64,000 nt of DNA from JACCXG01 sp963717745 (GTDB taxonomy: Bacteria; Acidobacteriota; Vicinamibacteria; Vicinamibacterales; 2-12-FULL-66-21), in contig CAVQXJ010000024.1 in assembly GCA_963717745.1 (NCBI GenBank), forward strand, positions 186,001 through 250,000, written 5' to 3'. How positions within the stretch are numbered: position 1 is the stretch's first letter; the number at the start of each line of letters is the position of its first letter. Below are positions 36,818 through 46,288 of the stretch, piece by piece. The position numbers and the translations under genes were made by a program. The notes under the pieces were generated by a model, which searched no databases, was not told the origin of the DNA, and saw nothing but the letters and a program-made list of their open reading frames with translations.

Positions 36818-38227
36818 ATGTCGATTGATGCCATTGCTGCGCCGGAGCAGACACTCCGCGAGACCGCTGCTCCAGCCGAAGTGGTGGTGCGGGTGTCGCG
36901 GCTCTCGAAGGCCTACCGTCTCTACGCGCGGCCGCAAGACCGTCTCGCCGAGATGTTGCTCGCGCCGTTCGGCCGCCGGTGCAGCCGCGATTTCGTGGCG
37001 CTGGACGACGTGTCGTTCGAGCTGCGGCGGGGCACCCGCCTCGGGCTGATCGGGCGCAACGGATCCGGCAAGAGCACGCTGCTGCAGATTCTGGCGGGCA
37101 CGCTCCGCCCCACCGGAGGTGAAGTGACCGTGCAGGGTCGCGTGGCGGCGCTCCTCGAGCTCGGCAGCGGATTCAATCCCGAATTCAGTGGCCGCGAGAA
37201 CGTCTACCTCAATGCGTCGATTCTCGGCCTCGGCCGCCGCGACATCGACGCCCGCTTCGACGACATCGCCGCCTTCGCCGATATCGGCGCCTTCCTGGAT
37301 CAGCCGATGAAGACCTATTCGACCGGGATGTTCATGCGGTTGGCCTTTGCCGTGACGACCAGCGTCGACGCCGACGTCCTGCTCATCGACGAGGCGCTCG
37401 CGGTCGGCGACGTCTTCTTCACCCAGAAGTGCTTCGCGCATCTCGAGCGGCTGATCGACCGTGGCACGTCGGTGGTGCTGGTCACCCACGACACGTCGGC
37501 CGTGAACCAGTTCTGCGATCGTGTGGCGGTGATGAACGCCGGCCGTCTGGTCTACGACGGCGATACCGTCGGCGGCCTGCGCACGTATTTCGCGTTGCAG
37601 CGGGGCACCGTGCCGGCCAGAGTGGTCCGCGACGCTGCGCCGGCGCCGGTGCGGTCGACGATGAGCGGCTGGCCGGCGCCGTCAGCCTTCCTGTCGATGG
37701 AGCAGGCCTCGGTTCAGGGCAGCGGAGAGGTGACCTGCACCGGGATCGCGCTGTGCGACGCGGCCGGCCGGCCGACCGAGCTCTTCGAAATCGGCGACGT
37801 GGCGGTGTTCTATCTGGAGTTCCAGGTACACGAGGCCCTCGACGTGCCGATCTGCGGCGTCTCGCTGGTCAACGAGCGCAACCTGATCGTGCACGGCCGC
37901 AACTCGATGCAGCACGGCGTGCCGGCACAGACCGCGCCGGCAGGCACGCGCCTGCGCGTCAGGCACTGGCTGCGGCTCGATCTGGCGCCCGGCCGTTATA
38001 CGTTCCTGGCGGGGGTCGCGACGGTGCCGGCAGACATCTACGCGCATGTCGCGGACCTGTCCCACAGTGCGATCGACGCGCAGACGACGCGAGTAGCGTC
38101 GATCAGCGGCGTCGGTCACCTGAGCGTGACCCTGCGCCGGAGTGGGCTGGAGCTGCCGTTCCACGGGCTCTGCCAGCTCGAAGGCGGGTCGACGCTCGAA
38201 CAGTCGACCGGCGAGGTGCCGTCGTGA
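36818..38227 (+). CDS. Wzt-like polysaccharide ABC transporter ATPase with C-terminal sugar-binding domain
   Basis: The first 250 residues are an ABC ATPase of the KpsT/Wzt class: Walker A GRNGSGKSTLLQ, LLELGSGFNPEFSGRENVYL, signature TYSTGMFMRLAF, Walker B ADVLLIDEALAVGD and the switch His in VLVTHDTSA. Residues about 290-460 are a separate beta domain (Wzt_C-like: FEIGDVAVFYLEFQVHEALD, PICGVSLVNE), which in E. coli O9a Wzt recognises the modified chain end. No permease (Wzm) gene is in the window. Its stop overlaps the following kinase-like/methyltransferase gene in GTGA. Confidence 0.92.
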   Translation: MSIDAIAAPEQTLRETAAPAEVVVRVSRLSKAYRLYARPQDRLAEMLLAPFGRRCSRDFVALDDVSFELRRGTRLGLIGRNGSGKSTLLQILAGTLRPTGGEVTVQGRVAALLELGSGFNPEFSGRENVYLNASILGLGRRDIDARFDDIAAFADIGAFLDQPMKTYSTGMFMRLAFAVTTSVDADVLLIDEALAVGDVFFTQKCFAHLERLIDRGTSVVLVTHDTSAVNQFCDRVAVMNAGRLVYDGDTVGGLRTYFALQRGTVPARVVRDAAPAPVRSTMSGWPAPSAFLSMEQASVQGSGEVTCTGIALCDAAGRPTELFEIGDVAVFYLEFQVHEALDVPICGVSLVNERNLIVHGRNSMQHGVPAQTAPAGTRLRVRHWLRLDLAPGRYTFLAGVATVPADIYAHVADLSHSAIDAQTTRVASISGVGHLSVTLRRSGLELPFHGLCQLEGGSTLEQSTGEVPS

Positions 38228-39555
38228 CCGGAGCTCAGGTGCTGCCGGCGGAGGCGTGGACGCCGGAGCCAAGCTCGCTCGTCGATCCGGTTGGTCAGAT
38301 CATTCATTACGAGGGGCGCGTGCTCCGCGGCATCCGCCCTCAGTTCGTTGAGGAGGTCAGCCTCATCCTGCACCTTGCGGAGCGCCACCGCTGGTTCGAT
38401 CACGGGTTGGTGCCGACCTGGCGCACCGACCTGGCGACCACCGACTTCCCGATGGTCATCGAACACCAGCGCGTTCCCTTCGTCACGGTGCGCGGCGAGT
38501 GGCCTGCCGAGGCGCTGCGGCAGGCGGCGCTGCGGTATGTCGAGTTGACAGGCGCGCTGGTGCGTCAGGGCTACGGTCTGAAGGACGCGCACACCTGGAA
38601 CGTGCTGTTCGACGGCGTGACGCCGAGGATCATCGACTTCGGGTCGATCCGGCCGATTCGCGAGGTCAATTGGACCGCATGGCTGACCGAGTTCCGCCGT
38701 TACTTTCTCGCACCGCTGTCGGTGTTTGCCAGCGGCCGGACGGCGCTCGCGCGCGCGCTCCTGCGCGAGCACCTGGTCGGCGCGGGGATCTGGTTCCTCG
38801 ACCATCTCCCGGAACAGATTTTCCAGGGTGCGCCGCCGTTCCCGACCGAGCCCGCGACCGATCCGCTGGAGACGCTCGAGGCGCTCAGCGCCCTGATCCG
38901 CGGACTGACGTTCCCTCATACTCCAACCGAGTGGACGGCGTATGCCCAGCCTGCGGCCCCGGGCTCCGAGCTACGGCCGAAGGACCGGCTGGTTCGGTCG
39001 CTGATCGATCGGCTCGACTTCTCGACCGCCATCGATCTCGGCGCCAATCGTGGGCTGCACACTGCGATGTGCGCGGCGCGCGGGGCCTCGGTCCTGGCGT
39101 GTGACATCGACGAGAGCTGTCTGGACGCGATGTTCCGAGCCGCGTCCCCCGGCGAGCGGGTCTTGCCGCTGTATCTGGACGTCGTCATGCCGGCACCGGC
39201 AGGAGGGCTGTTCCACACCATCGCGCCGGCCACCGAACGGTTGCAGAGCGATCTGGTGCTCGCGCTCGCCCTGGTCCATCATGTCTGCCTCCGCTGGCAG
39301 GTTTCGGCAGGGGCGTTCGTCGAAGGGATCGCGGCATTTACGCGCCGCGCCGTCATCGTCGAGTTCGTCCCGCCCGACGACTGGCATGTCCTGCAATGGG
39401 GGGTTCCGACTCCCAGTGGATACAGCCTCGATGAGATGCATGCGGCGCTCGCCCGCGTATTCGAGCGGGTGGAGAGAATCGCGTCCGAACCGGCACCGCG
39501 CTGTCTGTTCGTCGCCGAAGGTAAGCGAAGGCCAGGAACCGTGAGGTCCGTATGA
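38224..39555 (+). CDS. Kinase-like / SAM-methyltransferase fusion, candidate glycan chain terminator
   Basis: This 443-residue protein has two parts. Residues about 100-150 resemble the catalytic core of small-molecule/protein kinases: GYGLKDAHTWNVLFDG carries the D-x-H-x-x-N pattern, and PRIIDFGSIRPI carries DFG. Residues about 255-430 are a class I methyltransferase with motif I in AIDLGANRGLHTAMCAARGA, LACDIDESCLD, and LALALVHHVCL. Coupled start (GTG in GTGA) to the Wzt-like ATPase and stop (ATGA) to the metalloprotease show one operon. E. coli WbdD, a kinase-methyltransferase capping O9a chains for Wzt recognition, is the closest functional parallel, with reversed domain order. The role is inference. 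Confidence 0.78.
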   Translation: MTGAQVLPAEAWTPEPSSLVDPVGQIIHYEGRVLRGIRPQFVEEVSLILHLAERHRWFDHGLVPTWRTDLATTDFPMVIEHQRVPFVTVRGEWPAEALRQAALRYVELTGALVRQGYGLKDAHTWNVLFDGVTPRIIDFGSIRPIREVNWTAWLTEFRRYFLAPLSVFASGRTALARALLREHLVGAGIWFLDHLPEQIFQGAPPFPTEPATDPLETLEALSALIRGLTFPHTPTEWTAYAQPAAPGSELRPKDRLVRSLIDRLDFSTAIDLGANRGLHTAMCAARGASVLACDIDESCLDAMFRAASPGERVLPLYLDVVMPAPAGGLFHTIAPATERLQSDLVLALALVHHVCLRWQVSAGAFVEGIAAFTRRAVIVEFVPPDDWHVLQWGVPTPSGYSLDEMHAALARVFERVERIASEPAPRCLFVAEGKRRPGTVRSV

Positions 39556-41684
39556 ATCGCTTCGGGAACAACCGCATGAGCGCGCGGGTTCGGCTGCTGC
39601 TCGCCGTCGGCGCCGGTGTCCTCTTCACGGTCCCCGGCTCGGCGCAGTTACAGGACGCGCCTGCCCTCTTCACCGAAGCGCGCGGTGGCACGGTGGCGGA
39701 CGCGGGAGACGCCGCGACCATCCGATCGCGACTCGTCACCGTCCACACCGAACTGCTGGCCGCGGGCGGCCAGCGAGTTACGCTGGCGCCATTTGCCGGG
39801 GCCGTGTTTTCGGCGATCCCCGATCGCGTCGAGGTGGCGCGTCCTGGCCAGTACGTCTGGCGTGGCACGCTGGCCGGAGTCGAGGACGGCGCGGTCACCG
39901 TCTCGGTCACGGATGGCGTCGCTGTCGGATCCATCACCATGCCGGGCGCCCAGTACCGGATCCGCTACGCCGGCGGCGGCGTCCACGTCGTCGATGAAGT
40001 GGATACGACGCGGATGCTCAGGGAGCACGAGCCGATCGTTCCCAATCTCACGGATCCGATCGCTCCGGATCCGATCCCGCGAGCAGTGCCGGACAACGGC
40101 CGGGTGATCGACGTGCTCGTGGTCTATACGCCGACGGCACGGGACCAGGCCGGCGGCAGTGCGGCGATGAGCTCGGTGGTCAATCTCGCGATCTCCAACA
40201 CCAACACCGCGTATGCGAACTCAGGCGTCACCCAGCGCATCCGCCTCGTCTACAGCGGCGAAATTGGGTATACCGAGAGCGGCGACATGGGCGACGACCT
40301 GGACAATCTGCGGAGTACTGGCGACGGCTTCATGGATGACGTGCACCGCCTCAGAGACACGTACCGAGCCGACTTCGTCGCGTTGCTCAAGGGCTACGAC
40401 CAGTTCTATTGCGGCGTTGGCTATCTGATGCGGACGGTGTCGACGTCGTTTGCCCCGTTCGCGTTCAGCGTTTCAGCCTGGGATTGCGCCATGGACTACA
40501 CCCTGGCCCATGAGCTCGGCCACAACATGGGCCTTCACCACGACCTGCACAATGCCGAAGACCAGGGGGCCTATCCCTATGCCTACGGGTATCAGGATCC
40601 GGGTCACTTCCGGACGGTCATGGCCTACCCGTGTTCGGGCGGCGCCACGTGCCCACGCATTCCATATTTTTCGACGCCGACGCGCACCTACGGTGGCCGT
40701 CCGGTTGGCGTCGCGAATGCGTCGGAGAACGCTCGCGCGCTGAACAACACGGCGCCGACGACGGCGAATTTCCGGCAATCGCTCGGCGGCAGTCCCGACG
40801 TCGATCTCGATGGCCGCGCAGAGCTCACGGTCTACCGTCCGTCGAGCGGCGAATGGTTCGTGCGCAAATCGTCGAGCGGGTATTCATATGCCGACACGTT
40901 GTCGCTGCAGTGGGGGGTACCGGGTGACCGGCCGGTTGCCGCGGATTTCGACGGCGACGGCGCCATGGACCTCACCGTCTACCGGCCGTCGAGCGGCCAA
41001 TGGTTCATCCGCTACTCGTCGCGAGGCTACAGCTACCAGTCGGACACGTTCCAGTGGGGCGTCCAGGGCGACGTCCCGCTCGCGAACGACTTCGACGGTG
41101 ATGCCCGGGCCGATCTCGGCATCTACCGCCCGTCGACTGGCATGTGGCTGATCCGTCTGTCGTCGCGCTCGTACAGCTACGCCTACGTCGAGTACCAGTG
41201 GGGCCAGCCGAACGATCAGCCGATCCCTGCCGACTTCGACGGCGATGGCCGCTGCGATCTCGCCGTCTATCGGCCGACGACCGGGGAATGGCACGTTCGC
41301 TTCTCGGCGAGCGACTACTGGTACGCGACCGTGGCCACGTACGGCTGGGGCGGCGTCAGCGGTGACAAGCCGCTGCTCGGAGATTTCGACGGCGATGCCC
41401 GGGCCGATCTCGTCGTGTTCAGACCGGGCGAGGGCAATTGGTATATCCGCTACTCGTCGAGCGCTTATTCCTTCGCGAACTGGAGCACCTATCAGTGGGG
41501 CGTACCGGGAGACACGCCGTTGTGCGCCGATTTCGATGGCGACGGGCGGACGGACCTGGTCATCTACCGGCCATCGAGCGGTGAGTGGTTCATCCGCTAC
41601 TCGTCGACCGCATACAGCTACGCCTATGCGACGTATCAGTGGGGCATCGCCGGTGACGTGCCGATCGCGCCGTCTGTTCGCTAG
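39552..41684 (+). CDS. Secreted metzincin metalloprotease with six C-terminal VCBS repeats
   Basis: This 710-residue exported protease has a leader VRLLLAVGAGVLFTVPGSAQ, a prodomain-like region to about 180, then a reprolysin-like catalytic domain (VIDVLVVYTPTARDQAGG). The zinc site is HELGHNMGLHHD, near residue 320. The Met-turn is TVMAYPC. Residues about 415-705 are six repeats of 48-50 residues, each with a calcium loop DxDGDG, then YRPSSGEWF-like and WGVPGD-like text. The ATG overlaps the preceding kinase-like/methyltransferase stop (ATGA), so a secreted protease is coupled to glycan export genes. Peptide specificity cannot be read from sequence. Confidence 0.9.
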   Translation: MNRFGNNRMSARVRLLLAVGAGVLFTVPGSAQLQDAPALFTEARGGTVADAGDAATIRSRLVTVHTELLAAGGQRVTLAPFAGAVFSAIPDRVEVARPGQYVWRGTLAGVEDGAVTVSVTDGVAVGSITMPGAQYRIRYAGGGVHVVDEVDTTRMLREHEPIVPNLTDPIAPDPIPRAVPDNGRVIDVLVVYTPTARDQAGGSAAMSSVVNLAISNTNTAYANSGVTQRIRLVYSGEIGYTESGDMGDDLDNLRSTGDGFMDDVHRLRDTYRADFVALLKGYDQFYCGVGYLMRTVSTSFAPFAFSVSAWDCAMDYTLAHELGHNMGLHHDLHNAEDQGAYPYAYGYQDPGHFRTVMAYPCSGGATCPRIPYFSTPTRTYGGRPVGVANASENARALNNTAPTTANFRQSLGGSPDVDLDGRAELTVYRPSSGEWFVRKSSSGYSYADTLSLQWGVPGDRPVAADFDGDGAMDLTVYRPSSGQWFIRYSSRGYSYQSDTFQWGVQGDVPLANDFDGDARADLGIYRPSTGMWLIRLSSRSYSYAYVEYQWGQPNDQPIPADFDGDGRCDLAVYRPTTGEWHVRFSASDYWYATVATYGWGGVSGDKPLLGDFDGDARADLVVFRPGEGNWYIRYSSSAYSFANWSTYQWGVPGDTPLCADFDGDGRTDLVIYRPSSGEWFIRYSSTAYSYAYATYQWGIAGDVPIAPSVR

Positions 41685-41790
41685 CACCCTGGCAGTCGTC
41701 CGCGTATCTCAATTCGGCACCTTACTTCCACAAGTCTTCCTGCAGAGCCCTGGCTCATCGATTGCTCTTCTGGCCGCAGAGGTGACGGGA

Positions 41791-44395
41791 ATGGTAAGGA
41801 AATGCTCAATGTGGGTTATAGCAGGTGCACTGCTGTGTGGCGGAACGGCGTACGGGCAAGATGTGAATATGGCGGCGGGTGGTAGCGAGGGCATCTGGCG
41901 TGGAACCCTGTCGAACGCGGCGGCCGGGGCGTCACTGGATCAGGGAACCCTGAGCTCGGACGGGCGCCGGGATCTGATCATCGGGGCGCCGGGCGTCGGC
42001 ACCGCTACCGGCAAAGTGTTCGTGGTCTTTGGTGGCACGATTCCGACCGGGGATCTCAGTCTCACCGCTGCCGACGTGGTCTTCAACGGCGCGGCGGCAT
42101 CCGATCGCTTCGGAACCGCCACCGCAGCCGGCAATATCCGCACGACTGAGAGCTCGGACTCACCTCGCGACCTCGTGGTCGGCGCGCCCGGTGCCGATGA
42201 CGGCAAAGGACGCGTCTATCTCTTTGCCGCCGGCTCTGGTTTTCCGGAGTCTGCGGTGCGCAACGCTGGGACCGCGGGCGGCGCCAGCGGCTACACCCTG
42301 CGTATCATCGGCCGTGCCGGCGACCAGCTCGGTGTCTCTCTCGCCACCGCGGACGTCGACCTCGATGGCTTTCGCGACATCGTGATCGGCGCCCAGGGGA
42401 ACAGTCGCGTTTACATCATCAAAGGCGGGACCGCCCTGGCGGCCGGATCGACCATCGACCTATCGATGACCGCGCCGTTGACCGAAATCACCGGACCAGG
42501 CATCGGCAGCATCGTCGCCGCGGGCGACGTCACGGGCGACAATCGTTCGGAGCTGCTGATTGCCGCGCCGCAAGACGACACCGGCAAGGTCTACATGCTG
42601 ATCAATACGCCCGGAGTGTTCACCGGAGTGATGAACCTCCCGGGCGGCGCGGTGGCCCTGAGCGGCGTGGGCACGGGCGATCTGGCGGGTCTCTCCATCA
42701 CCCTTCCGGATTTCGACTCCGACGGCATCAAGGACGTCGTCATCGGCGCGCCGGGTGCCGATCCGGCCGGCCGGGGCAATGCCGGTTCGGTGTACGTGCT
42801 CTGGGGCCGCGCCGCGGCCGGATGGACCAGCCGGAGCCTGAGCGCGTCGGATGTCTCGTTCATCGGCGAGGCGGCAGGGATTCAGCTCGGCGCCTTCGTT
42901 ACCAGTGGCTCGGTCAATCGCGACAGCCAGGACGACATCGTCATGCTCGCGTACGGCGCCCGTTCGAGCCAGGGCGAGCTGCAGCTCTATTACGGTGGGT
43001 CTCGCGCCTCGAGAACCGGGGTCATCGATCTCGCCACCCGGCCTGTGGCACGCCGGTTCTTCGCCACCCCCTCGCCGGGACTGCTGGCCACCGCGGCGGT
43101 ATTCGAAGTCACGGGCGAGGGCGCGCGTGATGTCATCGTCGGCGTCCCGACCGCCAGCGGCGGCGGCCTCACCGCCAACGGGCTCGTCTACTTCTCCCTG
43201 TCGCCTCGCATGCGGCTGAGCCCGAGCTCGCTGACCATCAAGGGCAGCCGCGTCGTCGCGCGCAGCGGGGCCGTCCAGGTCCTGAACCCGGGCATCGGCA
43301 ATGTCACCTGGAGTGCGACGTCCAACGCTCCATGGTTGATCGTCAGTCCGGCCAACGGTGTGTCGAGCGCCGGCGCGCCGGGCACGCTGACGCTGACCGT
43401 GAACCCGATTGCCGCGGCAGGGAGCGGCGCCGCGACCGTGACGATCCGATCGACCAGTGTCGACCTGACGATGACGCTGACGCTGCCGGTCAAGGTGGTC
43501 TGCTGCACGACGATGAGCGACTTCGACGGCGACGCCAGGGCCGACCTTGGCGTGTATCGGCCATCCAACGGCACCTGGTTCGTCCGGGTACTCGAGCCTG
43601 AACTACAGCTACCAGTATTCACAGGAGTCGTGGGGGGTGCCGGGAGACATCCCGATGCAGGGAGACTTCGACGGCGACGAGAAAGGCGATCTCGCGGTCT
43701 ACCGGCCGTCCACCGGTGAATGGTTCGTGCGCTTCTCCTCGAGCGGCTTCAGCTACGCAAACTACGCCACGTATCAGTGGGGCACCAACGGTGACATCCC
43801 GCTGGTGGCGGATTTCGACGGCGACAGCCGGACGGATCTGGTGGTCTATCGTCCGTCGACGGCGGAGTGGTTCGTGCGTTACTCGAGCACGAACTACAGC
43901 TATAACTACGGTTACTTCCAATGGGGCACCAACGGCGACAAGCCGCTCGTCACGGACTTCGACGGCGATGGCAAGACCGATCTCGTCGTCTATCGTCCAT
44001 CCACGGGAGAGTGGTACATCCGCTACTCGAGCACCGGCTACAGCTACGCCAACTGGACGCTGTATTCGTGGGGCATCCCCGGCGATACGCCGCTGACCGC
44101 TGACTTCGACGGCGATGGCCGGACCGAGGTTGCCGTCTACCGGCAGTCCAACGGCACCTGGTACATCCGCTACTCGACGCGGGGCTATAGCTTGGCGAGC
44201 TTCGACACCATCCAGTGGGGCGTCGGCGCCGACAAGCCGATTGTTGCTGACTTCGACGGCGACGGTAAGGCGGACCTCACCATCTACCGTGCTTCTTACG
44301 GGCAATGGTTCACCCGCTTCTCCTCGTTGGGCTATAGCAGCAGCTTCGGGACGCAACAGTGGGGTGTTCCGGGCGACATGCCGCTCGTGCGTTAG
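41791..44395 (+). CDS. FG-GAP/BACON secreted protein with six C-terminal VCBS repeats, one frameshift
   Basis: The ATG at 41791 gives a leader MWVIAGALLCGGTAYGQ. The first 460 residues hold integrin-alpha-like FG-GAP repeats (RRDLIIGAPGVGTATGKVFV, RDLVVGAPGADDGKGRVYL, IKDVVIGAPGADPAGRGNAG). A BACON/Ig-like domain follows (SNAPWLIVSPANG). Then come six VCBS repeats of the same type as in the metalloprotease. The frame breaks near 43584-43588, inside the first repeat. Deleting one G of CCGGG restores TWFVR followed by YSSLNYSYQYSQESWGVPGD. The rest to the stop at 44395 is intact. A strong terminator follows. It is probably a surface adhesin or scaffold. Confidence 0.82.
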
Positions 44396-44425
44396 CACGG
44401 GCCGGCGCTTCGCCGTTCTGATGAG

Positions 44426-44459
44426 AGGCCGCCGTCGCGAGACGGCGGCCTTTCCTTTT
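44426..44459 (+). terminator. Rho-independent terminator of the FG-GAP/BACON gene
   Basis: AGGCCGCCGTC (44426-44436), loop GCGA and GACGGCGGCCT (44441-44451) form a perfect 11-bp stem followed by TTCCTTTT. It lies 31 bases after the stop at 44395. Confidence 0.88.
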
Positions 44460-44658
44460 GGGCCGTGGGGGCCGCGTGTCACGGACCCGTGAGGTCAGAC
44501 GCCCTGGCCATGTCGCACGGGGCCTGAGACCCCGCTCACCATCGGTCAATGGGGCCGGCACCGTTCTCGTGGGCGGGGGGCTTCAGAGCCCTATGAGCTG
44601 CTTGGACTGGCGATCGGGGTCGTCCGCGACGCTCCCGATCACAGGAGGGCCAGGAGAC

Positions 44659-44685
44659 CAGGAGAAAACCCTGTGTTTTCTCCTG
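44659..44685. other. Perfect 11-bp hairpin in the convergent intergenic region
   Basis: CAGGAGAAAAC and GTTTTCTCCTG flank a five-base loop. The region 44396-44767 lies between convergent genes and holds no coding sequence. It has this hairpin between the two terminators and otherwise nothing I recognise. Confidence 0.6.
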
Positions 44686-44711
44686 AACTCTCGGCCCTCA
44701 GGGCGTGGCAC

Positions 44712-44742
44712 AAAAAAAGGCTGCCGTCCTGAGACGGCAGCC
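44712..44742 (-). terminator. Rho-independent terminator of the fibronectin III/VCBS gene
   Basis: On the minus strand GGCTGCCGTC, a four-base loop and GACGGCAGCC form a perfect 10-bp stem. It is followed by a run of seven T (A-run at 44712-44718 on the plus strand). It lies 26 bases after the stop at 44768. Confidence 0.9.
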
Positions 44743-44767
44743 TGCTTTCACCCAAGTCGGTCGTTTT

Positions 44768-45982
44768 CTAGCCGCCAGCCGAGACGGGCACGTCACCGGG
44801 CACGCCCCACTGATAGCCGAGCCAGCCACCGAGCTGGAAGCCGTACCTCGAGCGCAGGATGTACCAGAAGCCAGTGCTCGGGCGGTAGACGACGATATCG
44901 GCCTTGCCGTCGCCGTCGTGGTCACCGGGAATCGCCACGTCGCCGGGGACGCCCCAGGCAATCGTCGAGAAGTTCGCGTAGCTGTACTGGCTCGTCGAAT
45001 AGCGGATGTACCAGGTCGCGGTCGAGGGGCGGAACACCGCCAGGTCGGACCTGCCGTCGCCGTCGTAGTCGCGGGCCACGGGAATGTCGCTGCCGGTACC
45101 CCACTGATCCGACAGGATGAAGCCGTAGCTGTACGACCTCGACGACTGCAGCGTGAACCACTCGCCGGTCGAGGGCCGGTAGATCGTGAGGTCGGTACGG
45201 TTGTCGCCGTCGAAGTCCGAGGCCACCGGCACGTCGGTGGGCAGGCCCCACTGATAGGCGCCCCAGGTGGCGTAGTTCGTCGACGACCACCGGATGTACC
45301 AGGTGCCGTTCGAGGGACGCCACAACGCGAGCTCGGTTCGCCCGTCGCCGTCGAAGTCGCCCCGCACCGGCTTGTCTCCGGGGACGCCCCACGAGATGTT
45401 GCCGATCGCCGTGTAGGCATACGAAATCGCCGAATAGCGGACCAGCCACTCACCGGTAGACGGCCGCCAGACCGCGAGGTCCGTCTTGCGGTCGCCGTCG
45501 AAATCTCCCGGCACTGGCACGTCGGTCGCGATTCCCCACTGATGGCCTGACCACGTGCCGTAGCCGGTGGCCGAGCTCTTCATGAACCATTCGCCTGTCT
45601 GCGGCCGGTAAATCGACAACTCGCCCGCGAGGTCGCCGTCGAAATCGTTGCGCCCGAGCGCGGCCGAGTTGCGCACGACGGTCGCAGCAACGACGTCGCC
45701 GACAACCGCATTCGAATAGAGGCTTCTCACGCCGTTGGACGTGTAGGCCTGGACCGCGAAGTAGTACCGCGTTCCGGCCGCGAGGTTCGCGACAATCGCG
45801 AGGTTCGACTTGCCGACGTCCATCTGGGACGTATAAGCGTTCGGCTGCGTGCCGTATGACACGACGTATCCCGCAGTGCTTGTGTCCGCGCTGGCGTCCC
45901 ACGTGAGTGTCACGAAAGCAGCTTCGGCTGTGGCGCGAAGCGCAAAGAAACAGACCACCACACAAAGAAGTCGCTTCATCAT
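44768..45982 (-). CDS. Secreted fibronectin-III protein with six C-terminal VCBS repeats
   Basis: This 404-residue exported protein has a leader (MMKRLLCVVVCFFALRATAEA) followed by one fibronectin type III domain at about 22-112 (VTLTWDASADTSTAGYVVSY, LAAGTRYYFAVQAYTSNGVR). Six VCBS repeats of 47-50 residues follow (DFDGDRKTDLAVWRPSTGEW, WGVPGDKPV and relatives), ending WGVPGDVPVSAGG. Two adjacent ATG codons (45982, 45979) could start it. It is a compact version of the neighbouring multi-domain proteins and transcribed convergently with them. It has no enzyme motif; probably a surface-bound or secreted scaffold. Confidence 0.9.
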   Translation of the reverse strand: MMKRLLCVVVCFFALRATAEAAFVTLTWDASADTSTAGYVVSYGTQPNAYTSQMDVGKSNLAIVANLAAGTRYYFAVQAYTSNGVRSLYSNAVVGDVVAATVVRNSAALGRNDFDGDLAGELSIYRPQTGEWFMKSSATGYGTWSGHQWGIATDVPVPGDFDGDRKTDLAVWRPSTGEWLVRYSAISYAYTAIGNISWGVPGDKPVRGDFDGDGRTELALWRPSNGTWYIRWSSTNYATWGAYQWGLPTDVPVASDFDGDNRTDLTIYRPSTGEWFTLQSSRSYSYGFILSDQWGTGSDIPVARDYDGDGRSDLAVFRPSTATWYIRYSTSQYSYANFSTIAWGVPGDVAIPGDHDGDGKADIVVYRPSTGFWYILRSRYGFQLGGWLGYQWGVPGDVPVSAGG

Positions 45983-46288
45983 GATGCTCCGCTTAGCGCA
46001 ACCGTCGTGCCGGGCGCTGGAACTCAAAACATCGCGGTTTTACGAGGCAATCTGCGCTGAGCGAGTCAGCAACCGGCGAACCCCAACCCCACGTTCGTGA
46101 TCGAAATGTCGATCCTGCAGTTCGGCCCGGCCTCATCCGTTCCACGTCGTCAACCCGTGAGCATGTTCTGGGCCAGAACGGCAGAGCCGAGAAATCGCTG
46201 AAATCCACGAAATTGCGGTGGGAGTCTCGCGCGCTCGGCCCCCGGAAAATGTAAGTTTTGCACGGTGGCGCAGAGCGCCGGGCAGGTC
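45983..46288. other. Intergenic region without recognised feature
   Basis: These 306 bases between the end of the heptose operon and the start of the fibronectin III/VCBS gene must hold that gene's promoter. I see no coding sequence, tRNA, word-type repeat or convincing -35/-10 pair in them. Confidence 0.5.

Noticed and set aside
46028..46288. tRNA or small RNA gene between the heptose operon and the fibronectin III gene
   Set aside because: I could not find cloverleaf arms, a conserved T-loop or a terminator-linked hairpin there.
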